A stretch of 45,861 nucleotides of DNA from a virus: positions 1 to 45,861 of IMG/VR virus record IMGVR_UViG_3300017605_000233; one strand, given 5' to 3'. Under the pieces are notes generated by a model. The model saw only the letters and a program-made list of their open reading frames with translations. It was not told where the DNA came from and made no database searches. The first letter of the stretch is position 1; every line of letters starts with the position of its first letter. The translations under genes were made by a program, and so were the position numbers. Positions 1 through 7,177 of this stretch are shown one piece after another.

Positions 1-2
1 AA

Positions 3-86
3 TCAAATAAGAGAATTATTCCTGAAATAGAAGTATTAATTAAGAATGGTAAAGTAGATTCAACATTCATTTATAAAAATAAATAA
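3..86 (+). CDS. C-terminal fragment of an upstream gene (partial)
   Basis: An open frame runs in from the left window edge and stops with TAA at 84-86, one base before the next ATG. Only 27 residues are visible, ending in STFIYKNK. The fragment is Lys/Ile rich and has no recognisable motif. It is called because it is open, on the same strand and fits the tight gene packing seen throughout. Confidence 0.55.
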   Translation, partial: SNKRIIPEIEVLIKNGKVDSTFIYKNK

Positions 87-87
87 T

Positions 88-672
88 ATGAGTTTTCATA
101 AAGAACATGAAGAAGCTTTATTTGAAGAAGCAGTGAATCTTGTACCACAATTTCAAAAAATGCATAATGAAATTGGTTCATTAGGAATGATACAGGTTAT
201 TCATGAACATATTGATAAAGCTTTAGAGAAATCAGGTATATGGGAAAAGGCTACATGTAAAGGTGCATGTAGCTTTTGTTGTCATGATACTATACTAATG
301 CCACCATTAGAAGCTGAATATATACAGCATATTCTATTGGATAATGAAATTACTGGTAATACTCATAGAAAAGAACTACAATCTTCAGGAAAAGAAATAA
401 CATTTATGGATAAGGCTTGTCCATATTTAGCAGATGAAAATGAAGAAGGTAATAGGTTGTGTTCTATCTATGAAATAAGACCTATTGTGTGTCGTACACA
501 TAATTCTACTGAACCAATTAAATTCTGTAATAAAGAAGAATATCCTAATAGATTTATCAATGAAGGTAGAATCATATCTGTTGAAGCTGTTACATTAGCT
601 CTAATGATGATGAAACATGATGTAGATGAAAATGGTATTCCTACAATGATACCAATACACACATTAGTATGA
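88..672 (+). CDS. YkgJ-type cysteine-cluster protein
   Basis: This 194-aa protein carries CKGACSFCC near residues 57-65, followed by CPYL, LCSIYEIRP and IVCR near residues 112-136. This Cys spacing is that of the YkgJ family of putative metal (Zn or Fe-S) binding proteins, whose biochemical role is unknown. Start is the ATG after an A/T-rich leader (aaataat). The stop overlaps the next start (ATGA, 669-672), which suggests translational coupling. A hairpin lies inside the gene at 245-277. Family assignment rests on the Cys pattern. Confidence 0.75.
   Translation: MSFHKEHEEALFEEAVNLVPQFQKMHNEIGSLGMIQVIHEHIDKALEKSGIWEKATCKGACSFCCHDTILMPPLEAEYIQHILLDNEITGNTHRKELQSSGKEITFMDKACPYLADENEEGNRLCSIYEIRPIVCRTHNSTEPIKFCNKEEYPNRFINEGRIISVEAVTLALMMMKHDVDENGIPTMIPIHTLV
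245..277 (+). promoter_or_regulatory. intragenic RNA hairpin
   Basis: GCTACATG (250-257) pairs with CATGTAGC (266-273) around an 8-nt loop. The stem extends through AAAA/TTTT with one bulged G and ends in a short T run. It belongs to the gene-boundary hairpin class described in the findings, although at about +158 it lies farther from the start codon than most. Confidence 0.45.
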
Positions 673-956
673 AGAAGTTTATAGATTGGTTTAAATCAAT
701 TCAATGGAAGAAATGGTTTACTTGGAATTATATATGTTTGTTAATTTATTTAGCAAGTATAATTGTCAGTCTTATTAGAGAAGAATATAATGTAGCAGGA
801 GTATATTGTATTACTGTAATATTATGTGTTATTATACATCTAAAAGATAGATCATTAGAACAGGCTAAAGAGCTTATAAAGAGTCAAGGAAAACTAATTG
901 ATAATATGTTGAGTCTTTTAAATGAAATAGATAATCATAAAGCCAAAAAGAATTAA
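669..956 (+). CDS. small two-helix membrane protein
   Basis: The product is 95 aa. A basic/aromatic N-terminus (residues 1-18) is followed by two hydrophobic segments near residues 20-37 and 43-57, then a charged C-terminal helix. It resembles small phage inner-membrane proteins, but I recognise no family. Its ATG overlaps the stop of the preceding cysteine-cluster gene by 4 nt, so the two are probably co-translated. Confidence 0.65.
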   Translation: MKKFIDWFKSIQWKKWFTWNYICLLIYLASIIVSLIREEYNVAGVYCITVILCVIIHLKDRSLEQAKELIKSQGKLIDNMLSLLNEIDNHKAKKN

Positions 957-1122
957 TAATAATACAACAAGAAAGGAGGCAGATAACATGTAGAATAATA
1001 AAATACTCATAATAGCTATATTTATAGCTGAAAATTATTAAATTTAAGAATTATTTTGATAGTCAATTAACGAGGACAAGACTTATAAAAAAGGTACTCA
1101 TAACTTATTTATTTTATATTAT
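957..1122 (+). promoter_or_regulatory. non-coding leader of lipoprotein gene
   Basis: This 166-nt gap is one of the longest non-coding stretches in the window. It holds a strong Shine-Dalgarno-like AAAGGAGG (972-979) followed at 988 by ATG and immediately by TAG. It also has a small hairpin (AGCTAT/ATAGCT, 1014-1029) and a 9-nt direct repeat TACTCATAA (about 1004 and 1094). It probably contains the promoter or leader of the lipoprotein gene, but I find no convincing Bacteroidota TAnnTTTG box. Confidence 0.4.
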
Positions 1123-2025
1123 ATGAAAAATTTAGCTAAGAATGCAGGTTTATTGTTTATCGCTCTAGGAGCATTATGTGTAACTTCTTGTTCTCCAAAA
1201 GATGATTTAATTGTTAAAGATGGTAAGGCTAAGGCATCTGAGTTTGCTAGTGCTAGTATTCAGTTACAAGCTGAAAAAACTAATAGTACTACTGGTAAAA
1301 CTGTAGAGCGTGGTACTCTGCATGCCTGGATTAAGGATGTTAACATTACTGTTACAAGTTTGGATTGGAATTATGCTGCATTTATGACTCCTTTTGAATT
1401 AGTAGCCAATACAGGTAATAACACTAACAATATTAACTATGTTATTGACAATGTTGCACTAGGTAATAACCATTTTGATGTTGTAACTACTACTAGTACA
1501 ACTCCTGAGTTATCTTTTATTACTGCTCCTGGTACAACTTCTGCTATAATGGCTGCTTCTAAAGCTAAAAATCCATATGCTATTTATGGTGTGTCTTTTA
1601 ATGCTTCTGTTGCTTCTAGTGGTCAATTGACTCCTAATTATGCACAAACTTTAACAACTGATCATGGTAGAGCTATTGCTGTATTTACATTAGGTTCAGA
1701 TTTATCTACATTAGGGGGTACAGCTACAGTTTCTGTTGCAGGTATGCCATCTGTTACAGTTACTCCATCTGCTAATGGATTATACTATTGGTCAAATAAT
1801 GACTCAACTAATGGTGATGTAATTACATTTACAGTTCAAATGTTGAATGCCAATGGTGGTAACTTTGGAACTCCAATTACTCAAACAATGTCTGTTGTAA
1901 AATCTACTTCTGTTAATAATGTTTATACTATTAACAAAACAGGTATTACAGTAAATCATACAATGGAACAATTTGTTGCAGAGCCTTGGAATAACCAAGA
2001 TGGTACTGGTACTATTGGTAACTAA
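1123..2025 (+). CDS. secreted lipoprotein, Bacteroidota type
   Basis: The 300-aa product has an N-terminal lipoprotein signal: basic MKNLAK, a hydrophobic core, then the lipobox VTSC with Cys at about residue 23 and acidic DD a few residues later. The mature part is Thr/Ser/Asn rich with predicted beta structure, like Bacteroidota surface lipoproteins. It has its own leader and is followed by an intrinsic terminator, so it is probably a separate transcription unit. Its C-terminal EPWNNQD resembles EPWTNTD in the next small lipoprotein. It could act in host surface alteration; no family is recognised. Confidence 0.7.
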   Translation: MKNLAKNAGLLFIALGALCVTSCSPKDDLIVKDGKAKASEFASASIQLQAEKTNSTTGKTVERGTLHAWIKDVNITVTSLDWNYAAFMTPFELVANTGNNTNNINYVIDNVALGNNHFDVVTTTSTTPELSFITAPGTTSAIMAASKAKNPYAIYGVSFNASVASSGQLTPNYAQTLTTDHGRAIAVFTLGSDLSTLGGTATVSVAGMPSVTVTPSANGLYYWSNNDSTNGDVITFTVQMLNANGGNFGTPITQTMSVVKSTSVNNVYTINKTGITVNHTMEQFVAEPWNNQDGTGTIGN

Positions 2026-2045
2026 CTAAAAACTTATTATATATA

Positions 2046-2072
2046 AAACCCACTAGAAATAGTGGGTTTTTT
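2046..2072 (+). terminator. intrinsic terminator
   Basis: CCCACT (2049-2054) and AGTGGG (2061-2066) form a stem, extended by A/T pairs, with a 6-nt loop and followed by TTTTTT. It lies 20 nt after the lipoprotein stop codon. Confidence 0.85.
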
Positions 2073-2086
2073 AATAAAAACAAATT

Positions 2087-2257
2087 ATGAAAAAACTGTT
2101 ATTTATAGTATTGATTGGTATTATATCATCATGCGAATCTGAATCTGTTAGTAATGTTACTATTATTAATCATTATCCTAAACAAGCTGATGCTACATTA
2201 GAGATAATTGGGGAACCTTGGACAAATACTGATAGTATTATTCCTATTAAACATTAA
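2087..2257 (+). CDS. small lipoprotein
   Basis: This 56-aa ORF starts at ATG 2087 after an A/T-rich leader and ends in TAA at 2255. The sequence is a short lipoprotein signal (MKKLLFIVLIGIISSC) with the lipobox Cys at residue 16, then a 40-residue tail containing EIIGEPWTNTDS. The EPW-x-N-x-D motif also ends the preceding 300-aa lipoprotein, suggesting a shared partner or partial duplication. It is flanked by terminators on both sides (2046-2072 and 2301-2321). Confidence 0.7.
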   Translation: MKKLLFIVLIGIISSCESESVSNVTIINHYPKQADATLEIIGEPWTNTDSIIPIKH

Positions 2258-2300
2258 AAAAACTTTAACTCTTTTCAAGATGTTGAGAACACCGTTTTAT

Positions 2301-2321
2301 CCCCTCTATTGAGGGGTTTTT
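2301..2321 (+). terminator. intrinsic terminator
   Basis: CCCCTC pairs with GAGGGG around a TATT loop and is followed by TTTTT. Flanking ACACC/GGTGT can extend the stem. It closes the small lipoprotein unit. Confidence 0.8.
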
Positions 2322-2354
2322 GGTGTAAAACACAATTTAAACAAATAAATAAAC

Positions 2355-2999
2355 ATGGAAAATAACACTAGTATTAACACACAGTTAAACATTAGTAACA
2401 ATGATATTGTTACAATGCTTCTTGAAGAAAGAAAAGAGCTATTAAATAAAGAGATACATAGTCTTATAGCTCAACAAAAAGAAATTCTAGAACCTTATAT
2501 AGGTGTAATAGCCAATAAACTTACAGAGTTTTATACTTCTGATGAGTTCTTGTTCTTCAAGAGCAAATGTTATGAGTTTGCTAAACTTTACAATCCTAAA
2601 ATTGAGATTAAGATTGTTATTGGTAATGAAGAAACTCCAGAAGAACAAGTAAGAAAATTTCTTAGTTATTATCATTCATTTGATAGTAGAACTTTTTCTC
2701 CTGATTGTTTAGTTATACAAGCTGTAAATGATGATGATGAGGATAATATAGTTATGTACGATGAAGGAGATGGTCTTATTGCTTATCCTGCTCATTTAGA
2801 AAAAGAATTTAAACTTGAATTGTCAGAAGATGATAAATTAAGTATTAATACAATTAACAATAAGATTTCTCAATATGAAATAGAATTGAGAAATTCTAAT
2901 GGTATGAAAGACAAATTAGTAGCTAGAATGACTAAAGCAGCTATTATGAATAACCCTGATTTATTAGCAATTAGAGATAACGTATTAAAATTAGAATAA
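2355..2999 (+). CDS. hypothetical phage protein
   Basis: This 214-aa soluble protein has a helical N-terminal half (a Glu/Lys/Leu-rich coiled-coil-like stretch, residues 20-60), an acidic middle with a DDDED run, and a C-terminal helix. No family is recognised. It follows a terminator and starts a run of tiny tightly packed genes (3-4.5 kb). A hairpin (GTAACAAT/ATTGTTAC) lies at 2395-2413 inside the first 60 nt. Confidence 0.6.
   Translation: MENNTSINTQLNISNNDIVTMLLEERKELLNKEIHSLIAQQKEILEPYIGVIANKLTEFYTSDEFLFFKSKCYEFAKLYNPKIEIKIVIGNEETPEEQVRKFLSYYHSFDSRTFSPDCLVIQAVNDDDEDNIVMYDEGDGLIAYPAHLEKEFKLELSEDDKLSINTINNKISQYEIELRNSNGMKDKLVARMTKAAIMNNPDLLAIRDNVLKLE
2395..2413 (+). promoter_or_regulatory. 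start-proximal RNA hairpin
   Basis: GTAACAAT (2395-2402) pairs perfectly with ATTGTTAC (2406-2413) around a GAT loop, 41 nt into the coding sequence. Confidence 0.45.
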
Positions 3000-3001
3000 T
3001 C

Positions 3002-3220
3002 ATGAGTAAATCGAAGGAAGAATGGTTTAACACTCTAGAAGAGCCTTACAAAAGTAAGGCTCTTAAAAATTGTAAACCCCACTTGTTAAAGAGAGAAGAG
3101 AAAGATGTATTTGATGCTTTACAAGCAGGATTTACATGGTCAACCAGTCCTGAAGGACATAAATATTGGGAGACTTATTTTAAAACCCTAAAAAAGCAGA
3201 AGCATGAAAAACAGTTATAG
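3002..3220 (+). CDS. small hypothetical protein
   Basis: This 72-aa basic protein is rich in Lys, Trp and Glu (FTWSTSPEGHKYWETYF near the C-terminus). It begins 2 nt after the preceding stop. An exact 11-bp hairpin sits at 3039-3064. The protein is unrecognised but has the gene-like packing of its neighbours. Confidence 0.55.
   Translation: MSKSKEEWFNTLEEPYKSKALKNCKPHLLKREEKDVFDALQAGFTWSTSPEGHKYWETYFKTLKKQKHEKQL
3039..3064 (+). promoter_or_regulatory. strong start-proximal RNA hairpin
   Basis: AAGAGCCTTAC (3039-3049) and GTAAGGCTCTT (3054-3064) form an 11-bp perfect stem with an AAAA loop, 38 nt into the coding sequence. No T run follows (AAAAAT does), so this is not a classical terminator on the + strand. 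Confidence 0.7.
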
Positions 3221-3353
3221 AGAAACAATAGAGGCAGGTTATAAAAATCTGCCTAAATTAATCATAGCCTTTATTATTCTAATGGCTATTTTAGGGGCAG
3301 TAAATGCTATATTTAACTTCTTATATTCTTTAACACCATGCGTAAACAAGTAG
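3204..3353 (+). CDS. single-pass membrane microprotein
   Basis: This 49-aa ORF overlaps the end of the preceding gene by 17 nt. Residues 19-42 (from LIIAFIILMAIL onward) form one hydrophobic helix, giving a small membrane protein. A short stem AGGCAG/CTGCCT (about 3232-3254) lies near its start. Function unknown. Confidence 0.5.
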   Translation: MKNSYRETIEAGYKNLPKLIIAFIILMAILGAVNAIFNFLYSLTPCVNK

Positions 3354-3487
3354 CTGACCAAGAAAAGTGTAAGGAGTTTTGGTTACACAAAATTCACCCT
3401 GTAACAGGCTATGGAATAGCTGTTCAAAGAGATCCTAGAATAGGGATTAAAAAAAGAGATAAGTATAAAAAGGTTTCTAAAGATTAA
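3338..3487 (+). CDS. small basic hypothetical protein
   Basis: This 49-aa ORF overlaps the previous gene by 16 nt. It is strongly basic at the C-terminus (KKRDKYKKVSKD), with IHPVTGYGIAVQRDP in the middle. It is unrecognised and supported mainly by packing and continuity between neighbouring genes. Confidence 0.45.
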   Translation: MRKQVADQEKCKEFWLHKIHPVTGYGIAVQRDPRIGIKKRDKYKKVSKD

Positions 3488-3502
3488 CTTAAATAATTGA
3501 TT

Positions 3503-3661
3503 ATGGAAATTACTATAGGTCCTAGAACAAAGAAACATAGAGCTAAGGCAGCTATGTTAGATTTTCATGAATGGTTAGTTAAAATGAATAATATTCATCT
3601 TGCTGATATACAAAGAATGTCTATAGCATATCAAAAAGTTTATCAATCAAATATTAAATAA
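3503..3661 (+). CDS. small hypothetical protein
   Basis: This 52-aa ORF has an ATG after taattgattATG and ends 2 nt before the next start. It is basic at the N-terminus (GPRTKKHRAKAAM) and helical after that. Family unknown. Confidence 0.5.
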   Translation: MEITIGPRTKKHRAKAAMLDFHEWLVKMNNIHLADIQRMSIAYQKVYQSNIK

Positions 3662-3663
3662 TT

Positions 3664-4017
3664 ATGAGTACAGAACAACAATTATCAGAAAGATTAGGAA
3701 TCGACAATGATGTAATAGCAACTAAATGTTCTTCTGCTATAAGATTTCTCTTAGAGAGAAAGTTATTCGGAAACAAAACACAAGAGGAATTTATAGATCA
3801 TATGAGTGGTACATTTACTCCAAATGAATTATTATTCTTGGCTATTGATTATATCACTGATAAAACAGCTAAGATTATGAAAACTGATTCAGAGATAGAA
3901 AAAATTGTAGACAATGTTGCTGCTAAGCATGGTGTTGATCCTGTAATGTTAAATATATTAAAATCAACTATGGGAATCAAAAACTCAGGTTCACACCACG
4001 AAGAAGATAATGTCTAG
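3664..4017 (+). CDS. hypothetical phage protein
   Basis: This 117-aa mainly helical soluble protein has an acidic/His-rich tail (SGSHHEEDNV). No known domain is recognised. It overlaps the next small ORF by 8 nt, and a 7-bp hairpin TTTCTCT/AGAGAAA lies at 3745-3761. Confidence 0.55.
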   Translation: MSTEQQLSERLGIDNDVIATKCSSAIRFLLERKLFGNKTQEEFIDHMSGTFTPNELLFLAIDYITDKTAKIMKTDSEIEKIVDNVAAKHGVDPVMLNILKSTMGIKNSGSHHEEDNV

Positions 4018-4180
4018 AAAGGTTATTAATAAAAGAGAAGAAGCAATTGTTCTTCAGGAAATAGCAAGGCAGGAGAATATCATTTTATGGTATAATAAGG
4101 TTAACAAACCTATGACTGACCTTGCTGAAGAGAAACTAAAAGTATTAAAAGTAGAATTAGAAAAAATTAGAGAAACATGA
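4010..4180 (+). CDS. small helical hypothetical protein
   Basis: This 56-aa ORF (MSRKVINKRE...) is almost entirely charged helix with a coiled-coil-like C-terminus (EEKLKVLKVELEKI). The stop overlaps the next start as ATGA (4177-4180), indicating coupling with the following coiled-coil gene. Confidence 0.5.
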   Translation: MSRKVINKREEAIVLQEIARQENIILWYNKVNKPMTDLAEEKLKVLKVELEKIRET

Positions 4181-4518
4181 AAGCATTAGAAATTTTAGAG
4201 AGAAATCAGTCTAACAAGGAAAGGGCATCAGAATATCTTGTATCAATTAAGAGAAATCTTAAAAAGAACATCATTGATGAGCTTGTAGATCAAATTGATA
4301 AAATACAAGATAAGATTAATGACTTAAGAGATATGTCATTAACTACAGATGTAAATCAAGGTATTACAGCTGTAACCAGAGATCAGGCTGAAAAGAGATT
4401 TGCAGAGATTATTGATCTTGAATATGACCTCTTTTTATGTAAAAGAGAGCTTAAGATTAAGAAAGAATCTTATACAAATTACTTTGGTAAAGACAAATCT
4501 GATAAAGTAGAGGACTAA
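4177..4518 (+). CDS. hypothetical coiled-coil protein
   Basis: This 113-aa Lys/Asp/Glu-rich protein is predicted almost wholly alpha-helical, with heptad-like Ile/Leu spacing (residues 20-50 and 75-100). Family not recognised. Its stop shares one base with the start of the next gene (TAATG, 4518), so the two are translationally linked. Confidence 0.55.
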   Translation: MKALEILERNQSNKERASEYLVSIKRNLKKNIIDELVDQIDKIQDKINDLRDMSLTTDVNQGITAVTRDQAEKRFAEIIDLEYDLFLCKRELKIKKESYTNYFGKDKSDKVED

Positions 4519-5093
4519 TGAGCTTCCAGGTATATTGTTCCATCCCTAATCAAACACATAATAGGGATGGAATTTTAGGAGAAGTATTAGATATTATAGG
4601 TAATTTCTCTACTGAACATAATCATTTAGAACCTATAACTCTAGATTATCGTCAAGGTCATTTATCATTTGATCCAAATCATGTAAATAATGCACATGTT
4701 GTTTTGATTATGCATCAGAATACCAAATTTGAATTTGATATTGATAGTTTATCTAATGATTCAAAAAAAGATTATCAATTAGCTAAAGAATTAGGTAAGA
4801 AAGTCTTTTTATTATATAGAACAAAGGATGGTAGATTACATACTTATGGTATAAGTAATGGTAATCAATTAATATCAGGTATTGCAGGAACAACAGAATG
4901 GTTTAAAAACCATTTAACACATAATGTTCCTGATAAAAAGAAAGTTGTAGCTCAAATAGGTAAACAAAAAGAGTGGACTCCTGAACCCTCTATGTTTGAT
5001 AGAGTTGTTGAAGCAGAATTTGAAAAAACCACAAAATATATTAAAACCAGTGGTAGTGTTAAACCTATGTACGATAGGAGATTATTAATTTAA
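4518..5093 (+). CDS. possible nucleoside 2-deoxyribosyltransferase-like protein
   Basis: The 191-aa product contains NAHVVLIMHQNTKFEFDIDS (residues 56-75) followed by AKELGKKVFLLY. This resembles the Rossmann-like core of the nucleoside 2-deoxyribosyltransferase/TIR-like superfamily, where a hydrophobic strand, acidic helix and LGKPVFLL strand recur. Catalytic residues cannot be assigned with confidence. If correct, it could take part in nucleotide salvage or signalling. It directly precedes the VWA gene. An 11-bp hairpin lies at 4538-4572. Confidence 0.35.
   Translation: MSFQVYCSIPNQTHNRDGILGEVLDIIGNFSTEHNHLEPITLDYRQGHLSFDPNHVNNAHVVLIMHQNTKFEFDIDSLSNDSKKDYQLAKELGKKVFLLYRTKDGRLHTYGISNGNQLISGIAGTTEWFKNHLTHNVPDKKKVVAQIGKQKEWTPEPSMFDRVVEAEFEKTTKYIKTSGSVKPMYDRRLLI
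4538..4572 (+). promoter_or_regulatory. strong start-proximal RNA hairpin
   Basis: TTCCATCCCTA (4538-4548) pairs perfectly over 11 bp with TAGGGATGGAA (4562-4572); the loop is 13 nt and TTTT follows. It begins 20 nt after the gene start. Confidence 0.7.
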
Positions 5094-5111
5094 TTTTTAA
5101 TTTATATACAC

Positions 5112-5933
5112 ATGGGAATGAAAACAAATGCAGAAATGCTAAAGAGTTTTAAAAGCTACAATAAAGTAGCTAGAGAAGGTAAAGCTAAGAAAGAAGGGTT
5201 TATGAGTGCTGCTACTATGATATTTCATCTAGAGCATCAAATCTCTTCAGGAAGAGGAAATGACCCTTATATATCTCCTGAAGGAGATGTTCATCTTACT
5301 CCAACTAAAAAAGTTTCTAGTGATAGGACTACTATTCATGTTGTGGATATTCTAGATGCTAGTAGTTCTATGTCAGGAGCTAAATATGAGGCTGCTACAA
5401 AAGGTATTAATATGGGTGTAAAAGCTCTTAAGGAGGATACAGCTAATGTAGATTATACATATACTCTATGTGATTTCTCTAATGATATCATATTTAGACA
5501 TAAAATGTCAAAACTTAAAGAGGTTAATAACTTTAACGGAATAACTAGAGGAGCTACAGCATTATATGATGCTATAGGAGATTCAATTAATCTTATTAAA
5601 GAATCTATAGGTGTTACAGATAAAGTGTTAGTAAACATTTATACTGATGGTGAAGAGAATGCTTCTAGAAGTTTTACTGCTAAACATATTGCTCAAGCAA
5701 TTGAAGATTTATCTAAAGGAAATTGGACATTCACATTCATTGGTACTAAACCAGATGTAGAGCGTGCTCAACATTATTTGAAATTTGATATTTCAAATAC
5801 TCTAGTGCATGATAATACTGGAGCAGGAATGGAGAAATCATTTAGAGAGAACTCTGTAGCTAGATCTTCTTATTCTTCTAAAGTGGAAAAAGGGGAAGAT
5901 GTATCAAAAGGATTTTACAAAGACATTAATTAA
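5112..5933 (+). CDS. von Willebrand factor A (VWA) domain protein
   Basis: This 273-aa protein has a VWA fold from about residue 72 to 235. The metal-ion-dependent adhesion site is visible as DASSS (residues 82-86), with a later Thr in RGATALYDAI and Asp in YTDGEEN. No signal peptide or membrane helix is present, so it is cytoplasmic. VWA proteins often work with AAA+ ATPases as metal-dependent scaffolds, and a AAA+ gene lies at 15977. It heads the envelope/ATPase block that includes the ATP-grasp and Ppx-like genes. Confidence 0.85.
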   Translation: MGMKTNAEMLKSFKSYNKVAREGKAKKEGFMSAATMIFHLEHQISSGRGNDPYISPEGDVHLTPTKKVSSDRTTIHVVDILDASSSMSGAKYEAATKGINMGVKALKEDTANVDYTYTLCDFSNDIIFRHKMSKLKEVNNFNGITRGATALYDAIGDSINLIKESIGVTDKVLVNIYTDGEENASRSFTAKHIAQAIEDLSKGNWTFTFIGTKPDVERAQHYLKFDISNTLVHDNTGAGMEKSFRENSVARSSYSSKVEKGEDVSKGFYKDIN

Positions 5934-5951
5934 TTTCTAATAACAAATAAT

Positions 5952-6572
5952 ATGAGTACAGCAACAAAAAAATCAGTAGCATTCATTACTAGTAATGCAT
6001 TAAAAGTAGGTTCAATTCTTAGTGAAACTTCATTCTATGTAATAGAAGATTTCAGAAATGATAAAATCATTGTAAGAGATGATTTGGGTAATAAAATCAC
6101 TATGGGTGAGCCATATGTAAAACAAATCTGTACTTCAGCTGATTTGTATGATTCTGAAGAGAAGAAAACAATGTCTGAATTGGCTGATATCTTCATCAAC
6201 AGCCCTAGAATTGCTATGACTGTAGCTTTCTTCAAGAAAGATGCTGAAAAGACTAAAACAGCATACAATAAAGAAGTGAGTGATGCTATTCTTAGGGTAC
6301 AGAATGCTAAAGTGAGTGAAGTTGAGGGATTATTGAAGAGCTTAATTGAGAATCCTATCTCTAGAGTTATTCCAGGAGAGCTAAGAGTTATGAAAGGAAG
6401 ACATCATGGTCATATAGATGAACTTGGAAGAATCCATTTTATAGATATGGAGCTTCCTAAAGACACGAAGGCAGCTAAAGATGGTAGTATGTATGACACT
6501 AGAAAGAGAGAAGTGGACCCACGTACAATTCAGTGGTTAATTGTTAATAAAGTAAAATATGTTTTAAAGTAA
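5952..6572 (+). CDS. hypothetical conserved-type phage protein
   Basis: This 206-aa protein has an N-terminal beta-rich part resembling an SH3-like barrel (residues 10-60, with IIVRDDLGNKITMGEPYV), a helical middle and a basic C-terminus. No family is assigned. Position between the VWA and ATP-grasp genes suggests membership in that block. The segment CATTACTAGTAATG near 5984 is a perfect palindrome. Confidence 0.55.
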   Translation: MSTATKKSVAFITSNALKVGSILSETSFYVIEDFRNDKIIVRDDLGNKITMGEPYVKQICTSADLYDSEEKKTMSELADIFINSPRIAMTVAFFKKDAEKTKTAYNKEVSDAILRVQNAKVSEVEGLLKSLIENPISRVIPGELRVMKGRHHGHIDELGRIHFIDMELPKDTKAAKDGSMYDTRKREVDPRTIQWLIVNKVKYVLK

Positions 6573-6582
6573 AATTAGTAGT

Positions 6583-6840
6583 ATGTCTAAAGAAGAGAGA
6601 ATCTATGGTTTAAAAAACCCAAATCTTCCAGCATTTCCTACTGAAATATCTCATGGGGATGAGGATTTTACAGGTATGCCAATTGTTAACAAAAAATATT
6701 GTTATGGGTTAACAAAAAGAGAGTATTTAATAGGACAGGCTATTAATGGTTTTATGGCAAAACATGGAGCAGTTGATTTTACAGAAGATGATGTAAAAAG
6801 AATATTGTTAGCTGTTGATATGTTAATAGAAAGTATATAA
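6583..6840 (+). CDS. small hypothetical phage protein
   Basis: This 85-aa protein has a conserved-looking layout (NPNLPAFPT, then LTKREYLIGQAINGF, then a helical tail) like small hypothetical proteins common in phages. Function unknown. A hairpin TTGTTAAC/GTTAACAA (6683-6715) lies within it. Confidence 0.55.
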   Translation: MSKEERIYGLKNPNLPAFPTEISHGDEDFTGMPIVNKKYCYGLTKREYLIGQAINGFMAKHGAVDFTEDDVKRILLAVDMLIESI

Positions 6841-6871
6841 TTATAAATAAAGTAAAATATAGTCTAAAATT

Positions 6872-7177
6872 ATGAGAAAAAGTCAAGTTATTCAGTTAGT
6901 ATTAGTATCAGCAGCTTTAGTTGCTTGCCATAAAGACAGGGAAAAAGAAAGAGAAGATGAATATTATGGCAGAGGTTCAAATGTAAGAACAACTACAAAT
7001 GTTTATCATCATGGAGGATTTTGGTATGCAAGACCATACACTAGTAGTCATACATATCATGTAATACATACTAGTAGTCCTTCAAGATCTTCAAGTTATT
7101 CTTCTGGTTCTCATAGCTATTCATCTAGTAGTAGAGGGGGGTTTGGTTCTAGTGCTCACTTTTCATCAGGGTCATAA
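6872..7177 (+). CDS. Ser/Tyr/His-rich lipoprotein
   Basis: This 101-aa protein has a lipoprotein signal ending in the lipobox LVAC (Cys near residue 19), then charged KDREKEREDE, then a low-complexity Ser/His/Tyr/Gly-rich tail (SSYSSGSHSYSSSS). Its stop overlaps the start of the ATP-grasp gene by one base. Pairing of a short Ser-rich lipoprotein (DUF1190/YgiB-YjfM type) with a glutathionylspermidine-synthase-like enzyme (YgiC/YjfC type) is known in bacteria. I infer the same pairing here from position and composition, not from alignment. Confidence 0.6.
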   Translation: MRKSQVIQLVLVSAALVACHKDREKEREDEYYGRGSNVRTTTNVYHHGGFWYARPYTSSHTYHVIHTSSPSRSSSYSSGSHSYSSSSRGGFGSSAHFSSGS

